From assembly GCA_965229765.1 (NCBI GenBank), contig CBDDJT010000002.1:248001-312000 (forward strand): a DNA stretch of 64,000 nt, given 5' to 3'. Under the pieces are notes generated by a model. That model was not told the DNA's origin and ran no database searches. It saw only the letters and a program-made list of their open reading frames with translations. Shown here one piece after another: positions 25,890-33,921 of this stretch (within the stretch, counting starts at the first letter, position 1; each line of letters starts with the position of its first letter). The translations under genes were made by a program, and so were the position numbers. The DNA comes from ASV31 sp965229765 (GTDB taxonomy: Bacteria > Pseudomonadota > Alphaproteobacteria > Rhodobacterales > Rhodobacteraceae).

Positions 25890-27536
25890 GTGGCCAGCCC
25901 CTATACCATCTACTCCGCCCGCAAGATCATCACGATGAACCCGAACCAACCGGCCGTGACCCATGTTGCCGTGCTGGAAGGCCGAATCCTCGGGGCTGGC
26001 AGCCTGAGCGATCTTCAGGGCTGGGGCGATCACGTTGTGGATGACCGGTTCGCCGACAAGGTGCTGATGCCGGGCCTGATCGAAGGCCACGCCCATACGA
26101 TGGAAGGCGCCATGTGGCAGTTCACCTATGTCGGATGGTTCGACCGCCGCGACCCGGACGGCAAGGTCTGGGCCGGCGCAAAAACCGTGGATGACGTCGT
26201 TGCGCGCATGGCCGAAACCGAGCGCGCGATGGACGACCCCGACGCGCCGTTGCTGGGCTGGGGGCTTGACCCCATCTACATGAACAATGTTCGCGTCACG
26301 CGGCAGGATCTGGACAGGGTCAGCGCAACGCGGCCGGTGGGCATCATGCACGCGTCGGGTCACATCCTGAACGTGAACACCCGGGGGCTAGAGCTTGCCG
26401 GCCTGCTTCACAAGGGTAACAACCATCCCGGGATCCCGCTTGCCGCGGATGGCCTGCCCACCGGAGAGTTGAAGAGCCCCGAAATCATGATGCCCGCGGG
26501 CAAGCACGTTGGCATGGATCGTGCCTTTCTGGCGGCCGACGCCGACGGTCTGCGCGCCTACGGCAAGCTGTGTGTCAGGGCCGGGGTCACCACGTCGTCC
26601 GACCTTGGCCAGCAGCTCAACGACGAATTGCTGGAGATGTTCACCAGCGTGACATCAGAACCAGACTACCCGGCCTGCATCGTGGCGTTCCGGATCAATT
26701 TAGGGATCTCACCGTCCGAACTGGTGTCATACACCGCGACCCTGAAACAGCGCAGCACGGACAGGCTGGATCTTGGACGAATCAAGGTGGTCGCCGATGG
26801 CTCGATCCAGGGTTTTTCGGCGCGGATGCAATGGCCGGGATACTACAACGGGGCGGAAAACGGGCTTTGGTATGTGGCGCCGGACCAGTTGGCCGAGATC
26901 TACGAACTGGCCTTGAAGGCGGGGGTGCAGGTCCATACCCACACCAACGGCGACGAGGCCACGCAACTTACGATAGACACTCTGGAAGAGGCGCTGCGCC
27001 GGGCACCCGACTTCGACCACCGCTTCACCCTGCAACACTGCCAGCTGGCCAGTGAAGCGCAGTTCCGCAAGATGGCGCGGCTGGGCATGTGCGTGAACCT
27101 GTTTGCCAACCATCACTTCTATTGGGGAGACGAGCACTACTCCCTGACGGTGGGACCGGAACGCGCGGAACGCATGAACGCTTGCCGCACGGCGCTGGAT
27201 GCAGGCGTGCCGATGGCGATCCACTCCGACGCGCCCGTCACACCGCTTGGCCCCCTTTTCACCGCCTGGGCGGCCGTGCACCGGCTGACCGCATCTGGCC
27301 GCATCCAGGGCCAGGGCGAGCGCATCTCGGTCGAGCAGGCGCTGTACGCCATCACGATGGGCGCAGCGATAACCATGAAGATGGACCACCAGATCGGGTC
27401 GATCGAAGTTGGCAAACGCGCCGATTTCGCCGTTCTGGACGCAGATCCGACCGTCGAGGACCCCATGGCGCTCAAGGACACTCCGGTCTGGGGCACGGTC
27501 CAGGGCGGACGCATCTTTGCGGCGGCGGATCTTTGA
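25890..27536 (+). CDS. amidohydrolase family protein (YtcJ-like)
   Basis: A 548-residue metal-dependent hydrolase of the amidohydrolase superfamily (Amidohydro_3). The metal-binding HxH is in GLIEGHAHTMEG, a second histidine region in VHTHTNGDEA, FTLQHCQLA follows, and the catalytic Asp is in AIHSDAPVTPLGP. No secretion signal, so cytoplasmic. The start is the GTG at 25890 with GAAAGGA in front; a much longer in-frame extension upstream runs antisense through the LysR gene and is not real. The stop overlaps the start of the CobW-type gene, tying metal supply to this enzyme. Substrate unknown. Confidence 0.9.
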   Translation: MASPYTIYSARKIITMNPNQPAVTHVAVLEGRILGAGSLSDLQGWGDHVVDDRFADKVLMPGLIEGHAHTMEGAMWQFTYVGWFDRRDPDGKVWAGAKTVDDVVARMAETERAMDDPDAPLLGWGLDPIYMNNVRVTRQDLDRVSATRPVGIMHASGHILNVNTRGLELAGLLHKGNNHPGIPLAADGLPTGELKSPEIMMPAGKHVGMDRAFLAADADGLRAYGKLCVRAGVTTSSDLGQQLNDELLEMFTSVTSEPDYPACIVAFRINLGISPSELVSYTATLKQRSTDRLDLGRIKVVADGSIQGFSARMQWPGYYNGAENGLWYVAPDQLAEIYELALKAGVQVHTHTNGDEATQLTIDTLEEALRRAPDFDHRFTLQHCQLASEAQFRKMARLGMCVNLFANHHFYWGDEHYSLTVGPERAERMNACRTALDAGVPMAIHSDAPVTPLGPLFTAWAAVHRLTASGRIQGQGERISVEQALYAITMGAAITMKMDHQIGSIEVGKRADFAVLDADPTVEDPMALKDTPVWGTVQGGRIFAAADL

Positions 27537-28426
27537 TGCGCCTGCCCGTCACCGTCATCGGCGGCTATCTCGGCGCGGGCAAGACGACACTGGTGAATCA
27601 CCTGCTGCGTCACAACGACGGGCTGCGGCTGGCGGTGCTGGTCAACGAGTTCGGCGACCTTCCCATAGACGCCGACCTGATCGAGGCGGAAGAGGACGGG
27701 CTGATCTCGATTTCGGGCGGTTGCGTCTGCTGCGCGTTCGGCAGCGACCTGATCGGCGCACTAGAAGATATGGTCTCGATGCAACCCCGCCCCGATCACG
27801 TGCTGATCGAAGCGTCCGGCGTGGCGCTGCCCGCCTCCATCGCGACCACTGTCGGCATGGTAGACGGCTTGCGTGCCGACGCGGTGCTGGTTCTGGCCGA
27901 TGCCGAGCAGATCCGGGCCAACGCAGCCCACAAGTACCTTGCCGACACCGTAGACCGGCAACTTCGGCAGGCCGACATCCTGCTGCTTACAAAGTCCGAC
28001 CTCGTGGATGCCGCAACGCTGGAAGAAGTCCGCGTATGGCTGGGAGAGCGCGCACCGGGCACCCGCGTGCTTTCCATCTCGAACGGGGCCGTGCCGGCTT
28101 CTGCCGTTCTGGGCGCCCTGCCCCTGCCCGCCCGCCACGCGACCTCGTCCATGCCGGGCGCCCATGGTCTCTTTGCCTCGACCGTTCTGGCCCCGGCGGG
28201 GCCCGTAGATGCCGAACGGCTGGCTGCGGCGCTGGCTGCCGACGCGGGCGTCACCCGCGCCAAGGGCTTCGTCACGACACCCATGGGGCCAGCGCTGGTG
28301 CACGTGGTTGGCACGCGCTACAGCGTCGAGGCGGCCACCGGCGACCAGACTTCGGGCGTGGTGTGCATCGGCCTGAAAGAAGCGTTCGACGCCAGCCGCC
28401 TGCACGCCTTGCCGGACGCCGTCTGA
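27536..28426 (+). CDS. CobW/COG0523-type GTPase, probable metallochaperone
   Basis: A 296-residue P-loop GTPase: Walker A GGYLGAGKTTL at residues 8-18, the CxCC metal site in ISGGCVCCAF, Walker B/switch region HVLIEASGVALP, and the guanine motif TKSD. COG0523 proteins deliver zinc or another metal to client enzymes. The overlap of its ATG with the amidohydrolase stop (TGATG) makes that metalloenzyme the obvious client. The C-terminal domain is shorter than in CobW proper. Confidence 0.9.
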   Translation: MRLPVTVIGGYLGAGKTTLVNHLLRHNDGLRLAVLVNEFGDLPIDADLIEAEEDGLISISGGCVCCAFGSDLIGALEDMVSMQPRPDHVLIEASGVALPASIATTVGMVDGLRADAVLVLADAEQIRANAAHKYLADTVDRQLRQADILLLTKSDLVDAATLEEVRVWLGERAPGTRVLSISNGAVPASAVLGALPLPARHATSSMPGAHGLFASTVLAPAGPVDAERLAAALAADAGVTRAKGFVTTPMGPALVHVVGTRYSVEAATGDQTSGVVCIGLKEAFDASRLHALPDAV

Positions 28427-28431
28427 AAGCC

Positions 28432-28959
28432 TCAGAACCTGTAACCGGCGAACCGTGCCAGGATTTCCGGGCGCAGTTCGGGATAGGGTCCATCGAGCAC
28501 CATCTGCCGGGAGCCCGTGCAGAGAATGTCCTTGAAAGAGGTCCGCAGGGTAGGTTTTTCCCCTGCCTCCGTCTGTGACCGGTTGTCGGCGGCACCAATG
28601 TCGATGGCATAGACCATCCGTCCGATCCCCGCCCAATAGATCGCACCGGTACACATCACGCAGGGCCCGCCCGACACATAGGCCGAGCAATTCGAAAGGC
28701 CTGCGGCGCCTACCGTCTCCAGCGCGTTGCGGATCATGACCATCTCGCCGTGCTGGGTCGGATCCCCTGTGCGGCGGACGTGGCATTCGCCTTCGGCAAC
28801 CACTTTCCCGTCAATGTCGGCAAGGATACAGCCAAAGGGTTCATCCCCGTTCTCGCGCGCACGCCACCCCGCCGCATTGGCACGGCGCAGCAGTTCCATG
28901 TCCATCTCGTCGGTGAAATGGGCGAAGACGGGGCTTGCGTGCTTGGTGGGCAGGGTCAT
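28432..28959 (-). CDS. nucleoside/guanine deaminase family protein
   Basis: A 175-residue zinc deaminase of the cytidine/deoxycytidylate superfamily. Zinc ligands are visible in DPTQHGEMVMIRNAL (HGE in place of the common HAE) and GGPCVMCTGAIYWAGI (PCxxC). The end carries the FKDIL and DGPYPELRP segments found in guanine-deaminase-like members. The start at 28959 overlaps the deacetylase stop (ATGA). Last gene of a four-gene minus-strand group. It probably deaminates a purine, pterin or related ring. Confidence 0.87.
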   Translation of the reverse strand: MTLPTKHASPVFAHFTDEMDMELLRRANAAGWRARENGDEPFGCILADIDGKVVAEGECHVRRTGDPTQHGEMVMIRNALETVGAAGLSNCSAYVSGGPCVMCTGAIYWAGIGRMVYAIDIGAADNRSQTEAGEKPTLRTSFKDILCTGSRQMVLDGPYPELRPEILARFAGYRF

Positions 28960-29846
28960 GGCAAAAGGTCCTTCACCTCGGTCCGGCAATAGTCAGAGAT
29001 TTCGCCCGCCCGTGTCAGCCAGATCGCGTCGCGGTGAGCCGCGATATGGGTCAGGGCACGGCGCAGGTGACGCAGCCGGTATGGCTGCCCCACGATATAG
29101 GGATGAAGGGCAATGCCCATCACCAGCGGCTGGTGCTGAGACTGGTCAAGCATCTCGTCGAAATTGTCGAGGATCATATCCGCAAACTGGGCGGCCCCGT
29201 CCTTGCGTCCGACAACCGAAGGTATGTCGTTGACCTCTTGCGGATAAGGGATCGACAGGATCGGGCCATGATCCGTGCGCATCCAGACGGGCTGATCATC
29301 CATGCACCAGTTGAGCGTATAGTCGTATCCCGCCGCGCGCAGAAGGTCGGGTGTTACATGGCTTTCAGAAATCCAGGGCGACAGCCAGCCGCGCGGCGGC
29401 GTGCCCTCGGCTTTGGTCAGCACCTGGGTCGCTTCGGCGATGAGGGCCGCTTCCGCGGCGGGCTCCATTGTTCCCTGGCGTTCGGAATTGGAGCGGCCGT
29501 GGCCCACGATCTCATCGCCTCGGGCACGAAAGGCAGCCATAAGGTCCGGGGCATGGTCGTACATGGCGCTGTTGGCGATCACGCTGACGGGCAACTGAAG
29601 CGCGTCGAACAACTCCAGCATCCGCCACGCTCCCACCCTGTTGCCATAGTCGCGCCAGGCATGGTTCAGGACATCGGGTTGCGGTCCAGCGGGCGCCAGT
29701 TCGGCCCCCAGCCCGCCGCCGAAGGAAAAATGCTCTAGGTTGAGACCAATGTAGACCGCAAGCCGCCGCGCCCCGGGCCAGTGGAAATCGCACCGGTCGG
29801 TTATGGCCCGGTAGTCGTATCGACCGTGGCCCGTCAGGGCCGTCAA
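28956..29846 (-). CDS. polysaccharide-deacetylase (NodB-fold) family hydrolase, PuuE-allantoinase-like
   Basis: A 296-residue protein of the NodB-fold group acting on cyclic amides rather than secreted glycans: no signal peptide, LAVYIGLNLEHFSFGGGLG, EIVGHGRSNSERQGTM, RGWLSPWISESHVTPDLL and SIPYPQEVNDIPSV. The family includes metal-independent allantoinase. The likely start is the TTG at 29846, which overlaps the stop of the NTF2-like gene (TTGA); an in-frame start at 29903 lies inside that gene. Substrate unknown, probably a small cyclic amide or N-heterocycle. Confidence 0.8.
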   Translation of the reverse strand: MTALTGHGRYDYRAITDRCDFHWPGARRLAVYIGLNLEHFSFGGGLGAELAPAGPQPDVLNHAWRDYGNRVGAWRMLELFDALQLPVSVIANSAMYDHAPDLMAAFRARGDEIVGHGRSNSERQGTMEPAAEAALIAEATQVLTKAEGTPPRGWLSPWISESHVTPDLLRAAGYDYTLNWCMDDQPVWMRTDHGPILSIPYPQEVNDIPSVVGRKDGAAQFADMILDNFDEMLDQSQHQPLVMGIALHPYIVGQPYRLRHLRRALTHIAAHRDAIWLTRAGEISDYCRTEVKDLLP

Positions 29847-30268
29847 AGGTCCGCCTCGGCAAGTCCCGCGCGGTGAAGCAGGATCTCGGCACTGTCGTTC
29901 CAAACGTCCGTGCTTACGATCAGACCATCACGCAGGACGAACTTGTCCATGTATCGGTTGGTCTCGAACGGGGTTCCGTCTGGCCATTCGCCGTACAGGT
30001 ACCCGGTATTGTACACATGAACCTCGCCGGATTCGGCGTCCAACGCCGCGTCGGTCCGCAGGAAGCGCTTCTTCACCCACTTGTAGCGCTTGGCATTGAA
30101 GGCAGAGCTTTCGCCGGGCTGGTCGAAGCGCCGGCCGCCGGTAAAGACCATCTTGAAATCAGGCGCGACATAGGCCGCGGCACCGACTGGATCGGGCACC
30201 ATGGACCGTTCCAGATAGGCCTCGACAATGGCCTTGGCGGCGGCGATGGGATCGGTCTCGTGGTCCAT
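29843..30268 (-). CDS. SnoaL/NTF2-like protein
   Basis: A 141-residue cone-shaped alpha+beta protein: an N-terminal helix (AAAKAIVEAYLERSMV) followed by a curved sheet with GYLYGEWPDGTPFETNRYMDKFVLRDG, typical of SnoaL-like enzymes and ketosteroid-isomerase folds. The ATG at 30268 fits the family length. It sits between the amidotransferase and deacetylase genes, so it probably acts in the same pathway as an isomerase or hydratase-like enzyme. No function inferred beyond fold. Confidence 0.8.
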   Translation of the reverse strand: MDHETDPIAAAKAIVEAYLERSMVPDPVGAAAYVAPDFKMVFTGGRRFDQPGESSAFNAKRYKWVKKRFLRTDAALDAESGEVHVYNTGYLYGEWPDGTPFETNRYMDKFVLRDGLIVSTDVWNDSAEILLHRAGLAEADL

Positions 30269-30400
30269 GGGGTCCTCAGGTTCCGGCGCGCTGACCTTTG
30301 CACGTGCAGGGGCAGGCTGGCCATACCCTGCCGAATGCGTCCATCCTCGGGATCTGCCGCAGCACCACGCCGCATCGCTCATGCCCGATTTGCGGGCACC

Positions 30401-31162
30401 TTATCCGAAACGGCCCCGCGGCGGCGCCAGCCCCGTTGCGGCCTCGAAGAACCTTGCAATCCACTCGCCGAAGACGCCGTTCTCAGCCGGATCGGACAGC
30501 GACGATCTTCCACGCGCCAGATCATCCTCATTGGCGGCGGACTGGGTTTCCATCTCGTCAAGCAGTGCCGACATGAACTCTGGCGTGATCTCGGGGTGAT
30601 ACTGTGTCGTGAAGATGCGCGGCCCCAAGACGAACCCAGCCGTCGGACAGCCCGCGGCCCGGCCCCATGCCCGGGCCCCTACAGGCAGTCGGGTCACCTG
30701 CTCCTTGTGTGCGGCATGCAGCCGTACAGACGCAGCGCCACCGGCCATCCATGGCTGTGGCAGGATCACTTCAGTCGGCACGCTGCCGAGCGACCAGCCC
30801 GCGGGGTTCGGCCCCACCGCGCCCCCCAATGCCAGCGCGATGGCCTGATGCCCGAAACAGGCCCCGAAAAGCGCGACTTCTGCCGCTACTGCCTGCCGCA
30901 AAGCCGAAAGAAGCTGAGCGATCCAAGGGCTTTCATCATGTACTGATGCCGGGCTGCCCCCAACCATGATGCCGTCGAAACCCGAGAAGTCCTTGGGAAA
31001 ATTGCACTCTGTCACATCGAAAGAGACCACCTCCCACCCCGGCCGCGCCTCGCACAGCAGGCGCGCGAACTTCTCTTCGTCTCGGGGATGGGATGCGGCA
31101 AACTCTGACCGATCCGTGTTCGTCATCAACAAGGCAAGACGCACCGGAATTCCTATTTGCAT
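30401..31162 (-). CDS. class I glutamine amidotransferase-like protein
   Basis: A 253-residue GATase1 domain with catalytic Cys102 in LFGACFGHQAIA and His189/Glu191 in TTQYHPEITPE. Stand-alone members include PuuD-type gamma-glutamyl hydrolases. With the glutamine-synthetase-like gene divergently transcribed nearby, hydrolysis of a gamma-glutamyl intermediate is plausible (inference). The ATG at 31162 was chosen over 31207; it lies at the edge of the palindrome in the P450 promoter region. First gene of the minus-strand group. Confidence 0.88.
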   Translation of the reverse strand: MQIGIPVRLALLMTNTDRSEFAASHPRDEEKFARLLCEARPGWEVVSFDVTECNFPKDFSGFDGIMVGGSPASVHDESPWIAQLLSALRQAVAAEVALFGACFGHQAIALALGGAVGPNPAGWSLGSVPTEVILPQPWMAGGAASVRLHAAHKEQVTRLPVGARAWGRAAGCPTAGFVLGPRIFTTQYHPEITPEFMSALLDEMETQSAANEDDLARGRSSLSDPAENGVFGEWIARFFEAATGLAPPRGRFG

Positions 31163-31178
31163 ATTTACATTGTGCAAA
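31156..31178. promoter_or_regulatory. inverted repeat in the divergent amidotransferase/P450 promoter
   Basis: TTTGCA-N11-TGCAAA within an AT-rich 60-base region separating the two divergent genes. It covers the amidotransferase start codon and lies 45 bases before the P450 start. A candidate operator for coordinated control. No regulator for it is encoded directly beside it. Confidence 0.45.
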
Positions 31179-31222
31179 GATATATTTTCATCACGCGTTG
31201 CGCGCAACCATCAGGAGGCATC

Positions 31223-32479
31223 ATGACGGTCTGGACCCCCACGGACAACGGCCATGCCGACCTGACCGACCATGACAGCTTTGTCCCCGGCGTGCCGCAC
31301 AACACGTTCGCGCGCCTGCGCGCCGAAGCCCCCGTGGCTTGGACAGACTGGGACGGCGGTGACGGGTTCTGGTCGATCACGCGGCACGCTGACATCACAG
31401 CACTGCTGCGGGACTATGAATGGATGTCCTCGGGCCGGGGCATTCGAATGGAAGATCAGACCTACGAGGAATACCTGGCGCGCCGCACGTTTCAGGAAAC
31501 CGATCCACCGGAACACACCCGCACCCGAAAAAAGGTGATGGCCGCCTTTTCGCGCCCGGTCGTGGCCGGCTTCGAAGACCAGATCCGCACCCTTTGCGAC
31601 GAGATCCTAGACGACGCGTTGCAGATGGGCAGTTTCGACGCGACAAAAGAGATCGCGCGACAATTGCCGATGCGGATGCTGGGCCGGATCATTGGCCTGC
31701 CTGACGCCGACCTGCCCTGGCTGGTCGAGAAGGGCGACGCGCTGATCGCCAACACCGACCCTGACTTCACCGCCCATGTGCTCGACCGGATGGACACCGA
31801 TGCGTTTCGCATGATGCCCTTCAACTCGCCGGCAGGGGCAGACCTTTACGACTATGCCCGCGATCTCATGGCCGACAAGGCCAAACGCGGCGACACCGAG
31901 GGCGTGCTGCACCTGATCCTCCAGCCCGACGCCGACGGCGAGACCATCAGCGACACCGAGTTCCGCAATTTCTTCTGCCTGCTGGTGGCCGCAGGAAACG
32001 ATACGACACGCTATTCCATTGCCGCGGGACTGCAGGCGATGTGCCATCAGCCCGAACTCCTGGGACACATGCAAAAGGGCGATGTCTGGGAAACCGCGCC
32101 CGACGAGATCATCCGCTGGGCAACGCCTGCGATCTACTTCCGCCGCACCGCAACCCGCGACGGCACGCTTCACGGCCGGACGATCCGGGAAGGCGACAAG
32201 GTGTTGTTGTGGTTTGCTTCGGCCAACCGCGACCCAGAGGCCTTCGCCGAACCGTTCCGCGTCGATCTTGCGCGGCGTCCGAACCGTCACTTGTCATTCG
32301 GCCAGGGTGGTCCGCATGTCTGCCTTGGAATGCACCTCGCGCGGCTTGAGGTGCGCGTTCTCTTCGAGGAACTCGCCAAGCGGATCGACGCGATCGAACC
32401 GACGGGACCGCACAGGTTCTTGCGTTCCAATTTCGTGGGTGGGATCAAGGAACTGCCGGTCCGCGTGACCCCCAAGTAA
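31223..32479 (+). CDS. cytochrome P450
   Basis: A 418-residue soluble bacterial P450. The heme ligand is Cys367 in FGQGGPHVCLGMHLARLE. The I-helix oxygen motif is AGNDTT (257-262). The region DETDPPEHTRTRKKVM-like (QETDPPEHTR) is the C-helix that contacts the heme. AGGAGG precedes the ATG at 31223. It hydroxylates an organic substrate using electrons from a ferredoxin, but no ferredoxin or reductase gene lies in the window. The glutamine-synthetase-like gene follows after 10 bases, an arrangement known from cyclic-amine degradation. Confidence 0.94.
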   Translation: MTVWTPTDNGHADLTDHDSFVPGVPHNTFARLRAEAPVAWTDWDGGDGFWSITRHADITALLRDYEWMSSGRGIRMEDQTYEEYLARRTFQETDPPEHTRTRKKVMAAFSRPVVAGFEDQIRTLCDEILDDALQMGSFDATKEIARQLPMRMLGRIIGLPDADLPWLVEKGDALIANTDPDFTAHVLDRMDTDAFRMMPFNSPAGADLYDYARDLMADKAKRGDTEGVLHLILQPDADGETISDTEFRNFFCLLVAAGNDTTRYSIAAGLQAMCHQPELLGHMQKGDVWETAPDEIIRWATPAIYFRRTATRDGTLHGRTIREGDKVLLWFASANRDPEAFAEPFRVDLARRPNRHLSFGQGGPHVCLGMHLARLEVRVLFEELAKRIDAIEPTGPHRFLRSNFVGGIKELPVRVTPK

Positions 32480-32489
32480 GGAACCCACC

Positions 32490-33782
32490 ATGTCCGAACG
32501 TCTGCGGGTCCTGTTTTGCGACCACCTTTCCATCCCGCGCGGCAAGTACCTGCCCCCCGCCAAGATCGGAAGCGGCGCCACGCGCTTTGCCCGGCCGACC
32601 TATGCCGTGCACTACGACAAGGACCTGCTGCTGGACGCGCCGCATACCGGCGTCAGGGCCGGGCTCCCGGACATGGAACTGCGTTGGGACGAGGCCGACA
32701 TACGCCCCGGATGGGAACCTGGAACTCACGTCGTGACGGGCGATCTTTATGATGAGGCGGGCGAGGTGCTGCCTCTGTGCGGGCGCGGGGCGCTGAAACG
32801 CGCCGTCGCCTCATGGCAGAAGAAGGGTCTGGCCCCCAAGGTCGGGATCGAACTCGAGGCCTACGCGCTGGTGGCCAACGACACCGGCCGCCTGGTCCCC
32901 TACGACACGCCCGGCGGCGTGGTTTACGGAACCGGCCCCTTTACCGACCCCCTGCGCTTTACCGATGCGATCTGGGAGAAGGCAGAACAGGTCGGCTTTC
33001 GTATCGATGTCTTCACGGCAGAGTACGATGCACCCCAGTTCGAGTTCACGCTGACCTTCGACGATGCGCTGCGCGCGATCGACGACATCTTTCTTTTCCG
33101 CCTCCTTGCGCGTGAGATCGCACTCGACCATGGCATCGTGCTGACCTTCCTGCCCAAGCCCGTGGCCGAGGGCGGCGGCTCTGGAATGCACGTCAACCTG
33201 TCCTTCACCGATGCGCAGGGGCGAAACGCGGTGGCCGCAGGCCCTGATGGCGGCCCCGACAACATGACCGACCTCGCGCGGGGCTGTATTGCGGGATGGC
33301 TCTACCACCACCGTGCGCTTGCCGGCCTGGTCGCGCCAACTGCCAACAGCTACCAGCGCCTGCAACCCGGCAGCCTGTCGGGCTACTGGCGCAACTGGGG
33401 CGGCGACCATCGCGGCGTGACCTGCCGGGTCTCGTCCGAAGGCGGGCACAAGGCACGACTTGAACATCGAATGCCGGATGCCAGCGCCAACCCATACGTT
33501 GCCGTGGCCGCACTCCTTCAGGCCGCGAGACTGGGGGTGGAAGACGAACGCGATCTGCCGCTCATGGAAACCGGCGATTGCTTTGACACTGTGGACGCGC
33601 GCGAGGGCGTTGCCCCGGACCTGCGCCGTGCCATGGACGACCTGAACGCTGATGCTGCACTGGCCGCAGCACTGGGACCCGAACTTGTCGAGCACCACGT
33701 CTTCATGAAGCAAAAGGAAGTCAGAAAGACCCGCGACCTCGAAGGCGATGCCTTGCGCGACTTCTACGTCTGGTTCGTGTGA
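32490..33782 (+). CDS. glutamine-synthetase-like gamma-glutamyl ligase (GlnA3/PuuA type)
   Basis: A 430-residue protein with the GS catalytic domain: KVGIELEAYAL, GSGMHVNLSFTDAQGRN, NSYQRLQPGSLSGYWRNWGG, CRVSSEGGHKARLEHRMPDA and NPYVAVAALL. The N-terminal beta-Grasp part is short, and it differs from true nitrogen-assimilation GS. Such enzymes ligate glutamate to amines (gamma-glutamylputrescine, -isopropylamide, -anilide). Co-directional with the P450 gene. Likely activates the amine substrate or its product (inference). Confidence 0.9.
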   Translation: MSERLRVLFCDHLSIPRGKYLPPAKIGSGATRFARPTYAVHYDKDLLLDAPHTGVRAGLPDMELRWDEADIRPGWEPGTHVVTGDLYDEAGEVLPLCGRGALKRAVASWQKKGLAPKVGIELEAYALVANDTGRLVPYDTPGGVVYGTGPFTDPLRFTDAIWEKAEQVGFRIDVFTAEYDAPQFEFTLTFDDALRAIDDIFLFRLLAREIALDHGIVLTFLPKPVAEGGGSGMHVNLSFTDAQGRNAVAAGPDGGPDNMTDLARGCIAGWLYHHRALAGLVAPTANSYQRLQPGSLSGYWRNWGGDHRGVTCRVSSEGGHKARLEHRMPDASANPYVAVAALLQAARLGVEDERDLPLMETGDCFDTVDAREGVAPDLRRAMDDLNADAALAAALGPELVEHHVFMKQKEVRKTRDLEGDALRDFYVWFV

Positions 33783-33798
33783 CGCCTTGCGTTACGGG

Positions 33799-33822
33799 GC
33801 AAGGGGTTTCGAAACCCCTTGC
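33799..33822. terminator. 24-bp perfect palindrome, first of three behind the ligase gene
   Basis: GCAAGGGGTTTC followed by its exact complement. Lies in the 139-base gap between convergent genes, 17 bases after the ligase stop. Could end transcription from either side. Confidence 0.7.
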
Positions 33823-33870
33823 GCTCCGCGCAAATGCAAACCGTCGCGCTTCCCGCCTGCGTCAGGGGGC

Positions 33871-33894
33871 CACCGCGCGCGACTGCGCGCGGTG
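33871..33894. terminator. GC-rich hairpin, second of three
   Basis: CACCGCGCGC-GACT-GCGCGCGGTG, a 10-bp perfect stem with a four-base loop, in the same convergent gap. Confidence 0.65.
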
Positions 33895-33896
33895 CA

Positions 33897-33916
33897 AAGG
33901 CGCTTCGAAGCGCCTT
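33897..33916. terminator. 20-bp perfect palindrome, third of three
   Basis: AAGGCGCTTC followed by its exact complement, ending six bases before the aminotransferase stop codon. It shares the TTCGAA centre with the first palindrome. Confidence 0.65.
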
Positions 33917-33921
33917 GTCGG

